Origin: Prevotella sp.
Lineage (GTDB): Bacteria; Bacteroidota; Bacteroidia; Bacteroidales; Bacteroidaceae
Assembly (NCBI GenBank): GCA_017847725.1
Contig: JAGAXW010000003.1
Span: 1 to 64,000, forward strand
Direction: 5' to 3'
Length of the DNA stretch: 64,000 nucleotides
The translations under genes and the position numbers were made by a program. Positions 27,365 through 36,243 of this stretch are shown here, piece after piece. The notes beneath the pieces were generated by a model. The model saw nothing but the letters and a program-made list of their open reading frames with translations, searched no databases and was not told the DNA's origin. Each line of letters starts with the position of its first letter. Within the stretch, counting starts at the first letter, position 1.

Positions 27365-28882
27365 ATGTTATCACAGCAAGACCTGAAGCAGCTGGCTCAG
27401 AAAGGAATCTCTGAGCAGCAAATCGAAACCCAACTGGGACAGTTTAAGACCGGATTCCCCTTCCTCAAGCTCGAAGCCGCCGCAGCCATCGGCCGTGGCA
27501 TCGTGGCACCTACTGCCGCAGAAGGCAAGCAATATGTAGACGCATGGCAGCAGTACAAAGCCGCCGGCCGTCGCGTCGTCAAGTTCGTGCCCGCCTCGGG
27601 TGCCGCCAGCCGTATGTTCAAGGATGTCTTCGCTTTCGTCGATGCCGATTACGACGTGCCCACCACCGACTTTGAGAAGAAATATTTCGACAATATCGAG
27701 AAGTTTGCCTTCTACGACGAGCTGGATGCCGCCTGCCAGAAGAATCAGGGAAAGGACATCAAGGCTCTCATGGCCGAGGGTAACTACAAGGCTGTGGCCG
27801 CCAACATGCTCAAGGCCGAAGGACTCAACTACGGACAGCTGCCAAAGGGCTTGCTGCTCTTCCACAACTACCCAGAGGGACCGCGCACGCCCATGGAGGA
27901 GCACCTTGTGGAGGGCGCCCTCTACGCCGCCTCCAACGGCGAGGCTCACGTCCACTTCACTGTAAGCCACGAGCACATGGAGCTCTTCAAGCAGAAGGTA
28001 GCCCAGAAGGCCGACCTTTACGCCCAGAAGTACGGCATACGCTATGACATCACCTTCTCCGAGCAGAAGCCCTCGACGGACACCATCGCCGCCAACCCCG
28101 ACGGCACACCGTTCCGCAACAGCGACGGTTCGCTGCTCTTCCGTCCCGGAGGCCACGGAGCACTGATTGAGAACCTCAACGAGATTGATGCTGACGTCAT
28201 CTTCGTCAAGAACATCGACAACGTCGTACCCGACCGCCTCAAGGCTGACACCGTAGAGTGGAAGCAGATTATAGCCGGCGTGCTCGTCACCCTCCAGCAG
28301 AAGGCCTTCGACTATATGCGCCTGCTCGACACGGGCAAGTACACCCACGAGCAGATAGAGGAGATTATCCGCTTCGTACAGCAGGACCTCTGCTGCCGCA
28401 AGCCGGACATCAAGGACCTTGAGGATGCCGACCTCGTCATCTACCTGCGCAAGAAACTTAACCGGCCTATGCGCGTCTGCGGCGTCGTGAAAAATGTCGG
28501 TGAGCCTGGCGGCGGTCCGTTCCTCACCTACAATCAGGACGGCACCGTCAGCCTGCAGATTCTCGAATCCAGCCAGATTGACAAGTCGAACAAGGAGTAC
28601 ATGGACATGTTCACCAAGGGCACCCACTTCAATCCTGTCGACCTCGTCTGCGCCGTCAAGGACTACAAGGGACAGCCCTTCGACCTGCCCAAGTATGTCG
28701 ACCCATCCACCGGTTTCATCTCGCAGAAGTCGAAGAGCGGAAAGGAGCTGCAGGCCCTCGAGCTGCCGGGTTTGTGGAACGGCGCCATGAGCGACTGGAA
28801 CACCGTGTTTGTGGAGGTGCCGCTCAGCACGTTCAATCCCGTCAAGACGGTAAACGACCTGCTGCGTGAGCAACACCAGTAA
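27365..28882 (+). CDS. DUF4301 family protein
   Basis: 505 residues from the ATG at 27365, chosen because the promoter at 27296-27324 lies inside the longer frame. It belongs to the Bacteroidetes DUF4301 family: VVKFVPASGAASRMFKDVF, LPKGLLLFHNYPEGPRTPMEEHLVEGALYA, then FRPGGHGALIENLNEIDADVIFVKNIDNVVPDR. The last segments are reminiscent of nucleotidyl- or sugar-phosphate transferases (GHGALI, KNIDN). No biochemical role is established to my knowledge. Codon use is strongly biased towards C-ending codons, suggesting good expression. Confidence 0.88.
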   Translation: MLSQQDLKQLAQKGISEQQIETQLGQFKTGFPFLKLEAAAAIGRGIVAPTAAEGKQYVDAWQQYKAAGRRVVKFVPASGAASRMFKDVFAFVDADYDVPTTDFEKKYFDNIEKFAFYDELDAACQKNQGKDIKALMAEGNYKAVAANMLKAEGLNYGQLPKGLLLFHNYPEGPRTPMEEHLVEGALYAASNGEAHVHFTVSHEHMELFKQKVAQKADLYAQKYGIRYDITFSEQKPSTDTIAANPDGTPFRNSDGSLLFRPGGHGALIENLNEIDADVIFVKNIDNVVPDRLKADTVEWKQIIAGVLVTLQQKAFDYMRLLDTGKYTHEQIEEIIRFVQQDLCCRKPDIKDLEDADLVIYLRKKLNRPMRVCGVVKNVGEPGGGPFLTYNQDGTVSLQILESSQIDKSNKEYMDMFTKGTHFNPVDLVCAVKDYKGQPFDLPKYVDPSTGFISQKSKSGKELQALELPGLWNGAMSDWNTVFVEVPLSTFNPVKTVNDLLREQHQ

Positions 28883-28912
28883 AATAGGCATCGGACAGGC
28901 CTGCTTGGTCAG

Positions 28913-28971
28913 AAAACGGTGAGCGTTTTTTCGGAAACGGTCACCGTTTTTCTGAAAACGCTCACCGTTTT
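28913..28971. repeat. Three 15-bp near-palindromes with 21-bp period, concentric palindrome
   Basis: AAACGGTGAGCGTTT (28914-28928), AAACGGTCACCGTTT (28935-28949) and AAACGCTCACCGTTT (28956-28970) start exactly 21 bases apart. The first and last are reverse complements of one another, and the 17-bp outer arms AAAACGGTGAGCGTTTT and its complement share the same centre (28942) as the middle unit. It lies 30 bases past the DUF4301 stop, so it may act as a terminator, a protein-binding array, or both. Confidence 0.85.
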
Positions 28972-29047
28972 CGGCCAGCGTCGTCTGTTTTCTCTCGCGC
29001 GCACGCGTTGGCGCGCGCCCCGCGCGCGGGAACTTTTCAAATTTTTA

Positions 29048-29236
29048 CCTTCACCTTCACCTTTCCCCTGTACAAAGGGGTTTCGGCGCATTTTGCCCTT
29101 CACCCTTCCGTCACCCCACCGTCACCGCGGGCGGGTGAAGGATGGGGTGAAGGAAGAATCCGCCTCGCGCGGCGCCCCCGCACGCGCGAACCGCCTTTAA
29201 ATAGAGGGGTTCCCGCCGACGAGGTGAAGGTGAAGG
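29048..29236. repeat. Nested inverted-repeat element with CCTTCACC units
   Basis: CCTTCACCTTCACCT (29048-29062) is the exact reverse complement of 29222-29236. Inside lie CCCCT/AGGGG (29065-29080) and CCTTCACCC (29097-29105) facing GGGTGAAGG (29133-29141), plus a second GGGGTGAAGG (29144-29153). The whole could fold as one long branched hairpin. It is probably a dispersed extragenic repeat, but other copies cannot be searched here. Confidence 0.65.
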
Positions 29237-29341
29237 AAGAAAATTGATTTGGTGCGGTGGGGCAATCCACGCCCCACGTGCTCTCCAGATGTCGTAATCT
29301 TTATAATTTGTAAGGTTTTGAATTAAAAAAGTTGCAATTTG

Positions 29342-29373
29342 TTTGTTTGTTTCGTTGAAAATATGTAATTTTG
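29342..29373 (+). promoter_or_regulatory. Promoter of the leu operon
   Basis: TTTG at 29342-29345, a 20-base spacer and TAATTTTG at 29366-29373. Transcription should start near 29380, giving a leader RNA of about 210 bases before leuA. Confidence 0.78.
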
Positions 29374-29399
29374 CAGTCGATAAGCAAAATGGAGAAGAA

Positions 29400-29480
29400 A
29401 TGAAGAGCCAGAATCTGCTGAACAACCTGATTATTATTCGACTGCGTGGTGTGGTTGGAAGTGATAAGGCGTGTATTTAA
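29400..29480 (+). CDS. Branched-chain amino-acid leader peptide of the leu attenuator
   Basis: A 26-codon frame from ATG 29400 (preceded by GGAGAAGAA, a good ribosome site) to TAA 29478-29480. Its core reads LLNNLIIIRLRGVV; 10 of 26 residues are Leu, Ile or Val, with three consecutive ATT codons. It sits between the leu promoter and a terminator hairpin in front of leuA. Codons 20-24 (29457-29470, GGAAGTGATAAGGC) are complementary to the terminator 5' arm. This is the design of a ribosome-stalling attenuator: low branched-chain aminoacyl-tRNA stalls the ribosome, frees the segment and prevents termination. Confidence 0.85.
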   Translation: MKSQNLLNNLIIIRLRGVVGSDKACI

Positions 29481-29560
29481 AACTTGAGTACAATTGAAAA
29501 GTTGAAATAGATAAGTTGATGAGCCTTTCTCACTTCCACAGTGCGAAAGGCTCTTTCGTT
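29457..29560 (+). promoter_or_regulatory. Transcription attenuator of the leu operon (antiterminator/terminator)
   Basis: Terminator: GAGCCTTTC (29521-29529) pairs with GAAAGGCTC (29545-29553), and the stem continues inward as CACT/AGTG (29531-29534 with 29540-29543); TTTCGTT follows. Antiterminator: GGAAGTGATAAGGC (29457-29470, within the leader peptide) can pair with GCCTTTCTCACTTCC (29523-29537), 8+5 base pairs around one small internal loop. The two structures exclude each other. The leuA ATG is at 29591, about 30 bases past the terminator. Confidence 0.82.
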
Positions 29561-29590
29561 GATAAAAAAGGTGATATAAAAAATAAGATT

Positions 29591-31087
29591 ATGAGTGACA
29601 GATTGTTTATTTTCGACACGACGCTGCGCGACGGCGAGCAGGTGCCCGGATGCCAGCTGAATACGGTAGAGAAAATCCAGGTTGCCAAGGCACTGGAGCA
29701 ACTGGGTGTCGACGTGATTGAAGCGGGATTCCCCATCAGTTCGCCCGGCGACTTCAACTCGGTGATTGAGATTTCGAAGGCTGTGACGTGGCCCACCATC
29801 TGTGCGCTGACGCGTGCGGTGCAGAAGGACATCGACGTGGCTGCCGAGGCGCTGCAGTATGCCAAGCACAAGCGCATACACACGGGCATCGGCACGAGCG
29901 ACTCGCACATCAAGTATAAGTTCAACTCAAACCGCGAGGAGATTATCGAGCGTGGCGTGGCTGCCGTAAAGTATGCCAAGAAGTACGTGGAGGACGTGGA
30001 GTTTTACTGCGAGGACGCTGGCCGTACGGAGAATGAGTATCTGGCCCGTGTGGTAGAGGCCGTTATTGCCGCCGGTGCCACCGTGGTCAACATTCCCGAC
30101 ACTACGGGCTACTGCCTGCCGCAGGAATACTTTGAGAAGATAAAGTATCTGAAAGAGCATGTCAGCAACATCGACAAGGCCATCATCTCGACCCACTGCC
30201 ACAACGACCTCGGCATGGCAACGGCCAACACGTTCAACGGCGTGATGGGCGGTGCACGACAGGTGGAGGTGACCATCAACGGCATCGGAGAGCGCGCCGG
30301 AAACACGTCGCTCGAGGAGATCGCGATGATATTGAAGTGCCACAAGGGACTGGGTATCGACACGAACATCAATACAACGAAGATATACCCCACGAGCCGC
30401 ATGGTCAGCTCGCTCATGAATATGCCCGTGCAGCCCAACAAGGCCATCGTGGGACGCAATGCCTTTGCTCACTCGAGTGGCATCCATCAGGACGGCGTGC
30501 TGAAGAATGCCCAGACCTACGAGATTATGGACCCCAAAGACGTGGGCATCGACGACAACAGCATCGTGCTGACAGCCCGCTCGGGACGTGCAGCCCTGAA
30601 GCACCGCCTGAATGTGAACGGCGTGAATGTCGACGAGCAGAAGTTGGACAAGATCTACGAGAAGTTCCTGCAGCTGGCTGACCAGAAGAAGGAGGTGAAC
30701 GATGCCGACGTACTGATGCTGGCGGGTGCCGACACCGCCGAGGCTCATGCCGTGAAGCTCGACTTCCTGCAAGTGACGACGGGCAAGGGCGTAAGGAGTG
30801 TGGCATCGATAGGACTGGACATCTCCGGACAGAAGTTCGAGGCTGCGGCGTCGGGCAACGGCCCTGTAGATGCTGCCATCAAGGGCCTGAAGAAGATTAT
30901 CATGAAGCAGATGACGCTGAAGGAGTTTACCATCCAGGCCATCTCGAAGGGCTCCGACGATGTGGGCAAGGTGCACATGCAGGTGGAGTACAACGGCTCT
31001 GTCTACTATGGATTTGGTGCTAACACGGACATTGTGACGGCATCGGTAGAGGCTTATATTGACTGTATAAATAAATTTAAGAAATGA
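29591..31087 (+). CDS. leuA: 2-isopropylmalate synthase LeuA
   Basis: 498 residues from the ATG at 29591. It condenses 2-ketoisovalerate with acetyl-CoA, the first committed step to leucine. The TIM-barrel has [16 protein letters not shown] at the start, [15 protein letters not shown] (metal-binding His-x-His) and [14 protein letters not shown]; the C-terminal LeuA regulatory domain (from about 385) should confer leucine feedback inhibition. It is the first gene of leuA-leuC-leuD-leuA2 and overlaps leuC by 4 bases. The open frame continues upstream through the attenuator hairpin, which argues against any earlier start. Confidence 0.96.
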   Translation: MSDRLFIFDTTLRDGEQVPGCQLNTVEKIQVAKALEQLGVDVIEAGFPISSPGDFNSVIEISKAVTWPTICALTRAVQKDIDVAAEALQYAKHKRIHTGIGTSDSHIKYKFNSNREEIIERGVAAVKYAKKYVEDVEFYCEDAGRTENEYLARVVEAVIAAGATVVNIPDTTGYCLPQEYFEKIKYLKEHVSNIDKAIISTHCHNDLGMATANTFNGVMGGARQVEVTINGIGERAGNTSLEEIAMILKCHKGLGIDTNINTTKIYPTSRMVSSLMNMPVQPNKAIVGRNAFAHSSGIHQDGVLKNAQTYEIMDPKDVGIDDNSIVLTARSGRAALKHRLNVNGVNVDEQKLDKIYEKFLQLADQKKEVNDADVLMLAGADTAEAHAVKLDFLQVTTGKGVRSVASIGLDISGQKFEAAASGNGPVDAAIKGLKKIIMKQMTLKEFTIQAISKGSDDVGKVHMQVEYNGSVYYGFGANTDIVTASVEAYIDCINKFKK

Positions 31088-32478
31088 ACACATTATTCGA
31101 CAAGATATGGGACAAACACGTGGTGCAGATAGTGCCCGACGGTCCCACACAGCTGTATATCGACCGCCTCTACTGCCACGAGGTGACGTCGCCACAGGCT
31201 TTCGACGGCATGAGAGCACGCGGGCTGAAGTGCTTTCGACCCGACCACATCTACTGCATGCCCGACCATAACACGCCCACGCACGACCAGGACAAGCCCA
31301 TCAGCGACCCCGTCAGTGCAAAGCAGGTGAGTACGCTGGCGCAGAATGCCAAAGATTTCGGACTGACACACTTCGGCATGATGGACCCCTCGAATGGTAT
31401 CATCCACGTGGTTGGTCCCGAGAAGGGACTGTCGCTACCGGGCATGACCATTGTGTGCGGCGACTCGCACACGTCGACACATGGGGCCATGGGTGCCGTG
31501 GCGTTTGGCATCGGCACCTCGGAGGTGGAGATGGTGATGGCCTCGCAGTGCATCCTGCAGCAGAAGCCAAAGTCGATGCGCATCAGCATCAACGGAATGC
31601 TACAGAAAGGGGTTACCGCCAAGGATGTCGCACTCTACCTGATGTCGCAACTGACCACCTCCGGCGCTACGGGATACTTCGTAGAGTATAGTGGCGACGT
31701 GGTGAAAAATCTCTCGATGGAGGGGCGCCTGACACTGTGCAACCTGTCTATCGAGATGGGTGCACGTGGCGGCTTCGTGGCACCCGACGATGTCACCTTC
31801 GAGTATCTCAAAGGAAAGGAGTATGCCCCCAAGGGTGACGAGTGGGAGAAGGCCGTCAGCTACTGGAAGACACTGAAGAGCGGTGACGACGCCGTGTTTG
31901 ACAAGGAAATCACATTTGACGCGAAAGACATTGAACCGCGCGTGACGTATGGCACCAATCCCGGCATGGGTATTGGCATCACTGAGGCGATTCCCTCGAC
32001 GGCTGGAGAGGCTAAGTCGCCCGAACAGGGATTCCGCAAGGCGCTCGACTACATGGGCTTCAAGGCCGGCGAAAAACTGCTCGGCAAGAAGATTGACTAT
32101 GTCTTCCTCGGGGCATGCACCAACGGGCGCATCGAGGACTTCCGTGCCTTCGCGTCCATCGCCAAGGGCCGCAAGAAGGCCGGGGATGTGACGGCATGGC
32201 TTGTTCCCGGCTCGTGGGCTGTAGACCGCCAGATACGGGAGGAGGGTATTGACAAGGTGCTCGAGGCCGCCGGATTTGAAATCCGCCAGCCCGGATGCTC
32301 GGCCTGTCTGGCCATGAACGACGACAAGGTGCCGGCAGGCAAGTATGCCGTATCTACATCGAACCGTAACTTCGAGGGGCGCCAGGGCCCCGGCTCGCGC
32401 ACCATTCTATGCTCGCCGCTGGTGGCTGCCGCCGCAGCAGTAACAGGAGTAATAACCGACCCAAGAGAACTATTATGA
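31084..32478 (+). CDS. leuC: 3-isopropylmalate dehydratase large subunit LeuC
   Basis: 464 residues. Aconitase-family subunit that, with LeuD, isomerises 2- to 3-isopropylmalate. Cysteine ligands of the 4Fe-4S cluster appear in [14 protein letters not shown] and [11 protein letters not shown]. Substrate-site stretches include [26 protein letters not shown] and [15 protein letters not shown]. Stop and start codons overlap with both neighbours (ATGA type), so leuA, leuC and leuD are translationally coupled. Confidence 0.97.
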   Translation: MNTLFDKIWDKHVVQIVPDGPTQLYIDRLYCHEVTSPQAFDGMRARGLKCFRPDHIYCMPDHNTPTHDQDKPISDPVSAKQVSTLAQNAKDFGLTHFGMMDPSNGIIHVVGPEKGLSLPGMTIVCGDSHTSTHGAMGAVAFGIGTSEVEMVMASQCILQQKPKSMRISINGMLQKGVTAKDVALYLMSQLTTSGATGYFVEYSGDVVKNLSMEGRLTLCNLSIEMGARGGFVAPDDVTFEYLKGKEYAPKGDEWEKAVSYWKTLKSGDDAVFDKEITFDAKDIEPRVTYGTNPGMGIGITEAIPSTAGEAKSPEQGFRKALDYMGFKAGEKLLGKKIDYVFLGACTNGRIEDFRAFASIAKGRKKAGDVTAWLVPGSWAVDRQIREEGIDKVLEAAGFEIRQPGCSACLAMNDDKVPAGKYAVSTSNRNFEGRQGPGSRTILCSPLVAAAAAVTGVITDPRELL

Positions 32479-33071
32479 AACAGAAATTTAATATCATAAC
32501 ATCCACCTGCGTTCCACTTCCCTTGGAGAACGTGGATACTGACCAGATTATTCCCGCCCGTTTCTTGAAGGCTACAACGCGCGAGGAGAGCTTCTTCGGC
32601 GACAACCTGTTTCGTGACTGGCGCTACAATAGTGACGGAAGCGTGAACAAGGACTTTGTGCTCAACAATCCCACCTACGGAGGTTGCATCCTCGTTGCTG
32701 GCAAGAATTTCGGTTCCGGATCCAGTCGGGAGCACGCCGCATGGGCTATTGCGGGATATGGATTCCGCGTGGTTATCTCGTCATTCTTTGCCGACATCCA
32801 CAAGAACAACGAGCTCAACAACTTTGTGCTGCCCGTCGTCGTGAGTGAACAATTCCTGGCAGAGCTCTTCGACAGCATCAAAGAGAATCCGAAGACGGAA
32901 GTGGAGGTGGACCTGCCCAACCAGCGCGTTACCAACAAGGCAACAGGCCACAGCGAACAGTTTGAAATCAACGGCTATAAAAAACACTGTCTGATCAACG
33001 GACTCGACGACATTGACTTCCTCGTGGAGAACAAGGACAAGATAGAAGATTGGGAAAACCATCAGCGATGA
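32475..33071 (+). CDS. leuD: 3-isopropylmalate dehydratase small subunit LeuD
   Basis: 198 residues from the ATG at 32475, which overlaps the leuC stop; an upstream in-frame ATG at 32409 lies inside leuC and is rejected. The swivelling domain has [19 protein letters not shown] near the start and the substrate loop [17 protein letters not shown]. It forms the heterodimer with LeuC. It is followed without gap by a second LeuA-like gene. Confidence 0.97.
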   Translation: MKQKFNIITSTCVPLPLENVDTDQIIPARFLKATTREESFFGDNLFRDWRYNSDGSVNKDFVLNNPTYGGCILVAGKNFGSGSSREHAAWAIAGYGFRVVISSFFADIHKNNELNNFVLPVVVSEQFLAELFDSIKENPKTEVEVDLPNQRVTNKATGHSEQFEINGYKKHCLINGLDDIDFLVENKDKIEDWENHQR

Positions 33072-34600
33072 AGCAAAGCTTTATAGAAATCATGGACTCT
33101 ACACTCCGCGACGGAGAGCAGACCAACGGTGTGTCTTTTCTGCCACATGAAAAGTTGGCGATGGCACGTAAGCTGCTGAGTGCTGTCAACGTGGATCGCA
33201 TCGAGGTGGCATCGGCAAGGGTCAGCGAAGGCGAACACGAAGCGGTGACTATGATTTGTAAGGCGGCCAGCAAGGCCGGCAAACTGGATAGGGTAGAGGT
33301 GTTAGGATTTGTAGATGGCGGAAAGTCGGTCGACTGGATTGCAGAATGTGGCGGGCACGTCATCAATCTGCTGGCAAAAGGTTCGCTAAAGCATTGCACC
33401 CAGCAATTGAAAAAAACCGAGCATGAGCATATCAACGACATCCTCCACGATGTTGATTATGCGCATGAGAAAGGTCTTGTGGTCAACCTCTACCTGGAAG
33501 ACTGGTCGAACGGAATGAAGGATTCGCCCAAATATGTCTACCACCTGATGGATGCCTTGGCGGATGCGGGTATCGCCCGCTTCATGCTGCCCGACACATT
33601 GGGCGTGATGAACCCTTTACAGGTGGTGGAGTATTTCCGCAAGATGGTGAAGCGGTATCCTCAGCTGCACTTTGATTTCCATGCGCACAACGACTACGAC
33701 CTGGCAGTAAGCAACTCGCTGGCAGCTGTGCTGAGCGGAGCCAAAGGACTGCACGTGACGGTCAACGGACTTGGCGAGCGCTGCGGCAATGCACCGATGG
33801 CGAGCGTACAGGCCATTCTGAAAGACCAGTTCCATGCCAAGACCAACATTGTGGAGAGTCAACTGAACGACATCTCGCGCATGGTCGAGAGCTTTAGCGG
33901 CATCGCGGTGGCACCCAACCAGCCCATCGTGGGTGAGAATGTGTTTACACAGGTGGCTGGCGTGCATGCCGACGGTGACTCGAAGGACAAGCTGTACTAC
34001 AATGAACTGATTCCCGAACGCTTTGGTCGTAAGCGCGAATATGCGTTGGGCAAGAATAGCGGGCGTGCCAACATCGCCAAAAATCTGGAAGAACTGGGAC
34101 TGGAACTGACTCCTGAGCAGACGCGACGTGTTACTGAACGTATCACAGAACTGGGCGACAAGAAGGAGATTGTCACGCAGGAAGACCTGCCCTTTATCGT
34201 TAGCGACGTGCTGAAGCACTCGGCTGGCGACGAGAAGGTAAAACTGATAAGTTATGTCGTGTCAACGGCTTACGGACTGAAGCCTGGTGCAAATATTAAG
34301 GTGGAGATCAATGGCTGCCAGTATGATGGCAGTGCCGTCGGTGACGGTCAGTATGACGCCTTCGTCAAGGCACTGCGTTATATCTACAAGAAATACCTGA
34401 ACCGCACCTTCCCCATTCTTGCCAACTATCAGGTGACGATTCCGCCCGGTGGACGTACCGACGCCCTGGTACAGACGGTTATCACGTGGCACCACAAAGG
34501 TGGGCTGCTGCGTACACGTGGACTCGATGCTGACCAGACGGAAGCTGCCATCAAGGCTACGTTTAAGATGCTGAACATTATAGAAAATGAACTCGGATAA
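33068..34600 (+). CDS. Second LeuA-like / citramalate synthase-like enzyme
   Basis: 510 residues from the ATG at 33068, overlapping the leuD stop. A HMGL-type barrel (IMDSTLRDGEQTNGVSF, FDFHAHNDYDLAVSN, NGLGERCGNAPMASV) and a C-terminal LeuA regulatory-type domain (about 385-510). It is only moderately like the leuA product of the same operon: CQLN is replaced by VSFLP and the spacing differs. Such genes in Bacteroidetes leu operons are annotated as (R)-citramalate synthase or 2-isopropylmalate synthase. Citramalate synthase would feed isoleucine synthesis from pyruvate and acetyl-CoA, using LeuCD for the next step. Specificity is not decided by sequence alone. leuB is not found downstream. 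Confidence 0.8.
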   Translation: MKQSFIEIMDSTLRDGEQTNGVSFLPHEKLAMARKLLSAVNVDRIEVASARVSEGEHEAVTMICKAASKAGKLDRVEVLGFVDGGKSVDWIAECGGHVINLLAKGSLKHCTQQLKKTEHEHINDILHDVDYAHEKGLVVNLYLEDWSNGMKDSPKYVYHLMDALADAGIARFMLPDTLGVMNPLQVVEYFRKMVKRYPQLHFDFHAHNDYDLAVSNSLAAVLSGAKGLHVTVNGLGERCGNAPMASVQAILKDQFHAKTNIVESQLNDISRMVESFSGIAVAPNQPIVGENVFTQVAGVHADGDSKDKLYYNELIPERFGRKREYALGKNSGRANIAKNLEELGLELTPEQTRRVTERITELGDKKEIVTQEDLPFIVSDVLKHSAGDEKVKLISYVVSTAYGLKPGANIKVEINGCQYDGSAVGDGQYDAFVKALRYIYKKYLNRTFPILANYQVTIPPGGRTDALVQTVITWHHKGGLLRTRGLDADQTEAAIKATFKMLNIIENELG

Positions 34601-34618
34601 ATATTCCGAGTTCATTTT
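34584..34618. terminator. Bidirectional terminator between leu operon and araB
   Basis: A 13-bp perfect stem, AAAATGAACTCGG (34584-34596) with CCGAGTTCATTTT (34606-34618), and a 9-base loop. It begins inside the last codons of the leu operon and is flanked by T-runs in both directions, so it can end the leu transcript and the converging ara transcript. Confidence 0.88.
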
Positions 34619-34633
34619 TCTGTCATATCGAAG

Positions 34634-36223
34634 TTATTTGTTGTCTACTGCCGACTGCTCAATAGCAAGCCCTCGGCTGTAACGCTCGATATAGCGGTTG
34701 AATCCTTCTACGTCATCAGCCGTAGGTGCAATGCTGACACCGGTATTGCCAGCAAAGACGACCTGCTCCAGATAGTCGGCAAGCGTCATTCCATTATTAT
34801 GAATAAGGTAGGCAGCCAGCAGGGCAATACCCCAGGCTCCTCCCTCGCCGGCAGTCTCCATCACAGAGATGGGCGAGTTGAGTGCTGCGGCCAGCATGCG
34901 CTGTCCGACTCCCTTGGTCTTGAAGTAACCGCCATGACCGGTAATGCGGTCTACCTTCACGCCTTCTTCCTTGAGCAGGATATCGTTGCCAATCTTCAGT
35001 ACACCGATGGCACCATAGAGGTGGGCACGCATGAAGTTGGCCAAGGTAAACTTGTCATTGGCGGAACGAACGAAGAGGGGACGACCTTCGGCAAGACCGG
35101 TGACAGGTTCGCCACTGACATAGTTGTAGCTGATGAGTCCGCCGCAGTCGGCATCGCCCTCGAGGGCTTTATTGAACAGGCGTGTGTAGAGCTCGTTCAT
35201 GTCAATGGGGACACCCAGCAGTTGCTGATACTCTTTGAACAGGCCGACCCAGGCGTTGATGTCTGACGTGCAGTTGTTACAGTGCACCATGGCTACGAGC
35301 GAACCGTCGGGCGTGGTAACCATGTCTATCTTCTCATAGGGCTTGGACAGTGGCTTTTCCAATACAATCATCGAGAACGACGACGTACCGGCCGAGACGT
35401 TTCCCGTGCGCTGCTTGACGGCATTGGTGGCTACCATTCCAGTGCCGGCATCGCCCTCAGGCGGACAGAGCGGGCAACCGGCCTGCAGCGTGCCAGAAGG
35501 ATCGATGCATTTGGCGCCTTCGGCTGTCAGCGTGCCTGCATCCTGACCGGCAACGAGTACGCGAGGCAGGATGTCAAGTAGATGCCAACTATATCCCTTG
35601 GGGGCTACCAGTTTGTCAAACTTGTCTACCATCGTTGCATCGTAGGTCTTGGTTTCCGGGTCTACAGGAATCATGCCCGATGCGTCACCTACGCCAAGTA
35701 CGAAATGTCCAGTGAGCTGCCAATGAACGTAGCCCGCCAAGGTGGTCAGGTACTTGATATCCTTCACATGGGGGGCATCCTCGAGGATGCACTGATAGAG
35801 GTGGCTGATGCTCCAGCGCAGGGGTATGTTATAGTTGAAGAGCGCTGACAGCTCAGCGGCAGCTTTGCCGGTGTTGGTGTTGCGCCATGTGCGGAAGGGT
35901 ACGAGAATCTCAGCCTTCTCATTAAAAGCCATGTAACCGTGCATCATGGCAGAAAAGCCTATGGCGGCCAACTGGCAGATGTCACAACCGTACTGCTGAC
36001 CGACCGCCTTGCGCAGGTTGGCGTAGCAGGTCTGCAGCCCATGCCAGATTTCGTCGATATTATAGGTCCAGAGCCCGTCGACAAGCTGGTTCTCCCACTC
36101 ATAGTCTCCCTGGGCGATGGGCTTGTTCTGCTCGTCGACGAGTACGGCCTTGATGCGGGTAGAGCCAAACTCGATACCGAGAATGGCTTTACCTGCTTGG
36201 ATGGTTTCTTTTGCGTTCATCAT
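34634..36223 (-). CDS. araB: FGGY-family carbohydrate kinase, L-ribulokinase role
   Basis: 529 residues from the ATG at 36221-36223 (a second ATG follows directly). The FGGY-kinase N-lobe starts [19 protein letters not shown] with the phosphate-1 loop; [13 protein letters not shown] and [17 protein letters not shown] belong to the C-lobe. It is last in an operon with arabinose isomerase and ribulose-phosphate epimerase, as in the arabinose cluster of B. thetaiotaomicron, so L-ribulose phosphorylation is the likely reaction although the sequence is xylulokinase-like rather than enterobacterial AraB-like. Confidence 0.86.
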   Translation of the reverse strand: MMNAKETIQAGKAILGIEFGSTRIKAVLVDEQNKPIAQGDYEWENQLVDGLWTYNIDEIWHGLQTCYANLRKAVGQQYGCDICQLAAIGFSAMMHGYMAFNEKAEILVPFRTWRNTNTGKAAAELSALFNYNIPLRWSISHLYQCILEDAPHVKDIKYLTTLAGYVHWQLTGHFVLGVGDASGMIPVDPETKTYDATMVDKFDKLVAPKGYSWHLLDILPRVLVAGQDAGTLTAEGAKCIDPSGTLQAGCPLCPPEGDAGTGMVATNAVKQRTGNVSAGTSSFSMIVLEKPLSKPYEKIDMVTTPDGSLVAMVHCNNCTSDINAWVGLFKEYQQLLGVPIDMNELYTRLFNKALEGDADCGGLISYNYVSGEPVTGLAEGRPLFVRSANDKFTLANFMRAHLYGAIGVLKIGNDILLKEEGVKVDRITGHGGYFKTKGVGQRMLAAALNSPISVMETAGEGGAWGIALLAAYLIHNNGMTLADYLEQVVFAGNTGVSIAPTADDVEGFNRYIERYSRGLAIEQSAVDNK

Positions 36224-36243
36224 TGTCAATATACTATTGTCAA

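Larger units (their letters stand above)
28883..29341. other. Non-coding, palindrome- and CG-rich stretch between DUF4301 and leu operon
   Basis: About 460 bases without a credible gene. It holds a concentric palindrome (28913-28971), a very CG-rich segment (28993-29031, runs of CGCG), a nested inverted-repeat block of CCTTCACC-type units (29048-29236) and a small hairpin GTGGGGC/GCCCCAC (29257-29263 with 29271-29277). Frames found on either strand have no recognisable content. Confidence 0.75.

Noticed and set aside
27371..28891. 506-codon frame opposite the DUF4301 gene
   Set aside because: Leu/Val/Glu-rich low-complexity translation typical of antisense frames; no start signal or promoter; DUF4301 is clearly the real gene.
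28880..29340. CRISPR array or tRNA cluster in the repeat-rich gap
   Set aside because: Repeats are palindromic and few, with no constant-length unique spacers, and no cloverleaf or CCA-type tRNA end is seen.
29111..29425. 104-codon minus-strand frame in the repeat-rich gap
   Set aside because: Runs through the inverted repeats and over the leu promoter; no ribosome site and a composition that only reflects the repeats.
29516..29590. In-frame upstream extension of leuA
   Set aside because: It would translate the attenuator hairpin; the family N-terminus [17 protein letters not shown] begins at the ATG at 29591.
29927..31219. 430-codon frame opposite leuA
   Set aside because: Antisense shadow; crosses the leuA/leuC junction and has no family content.
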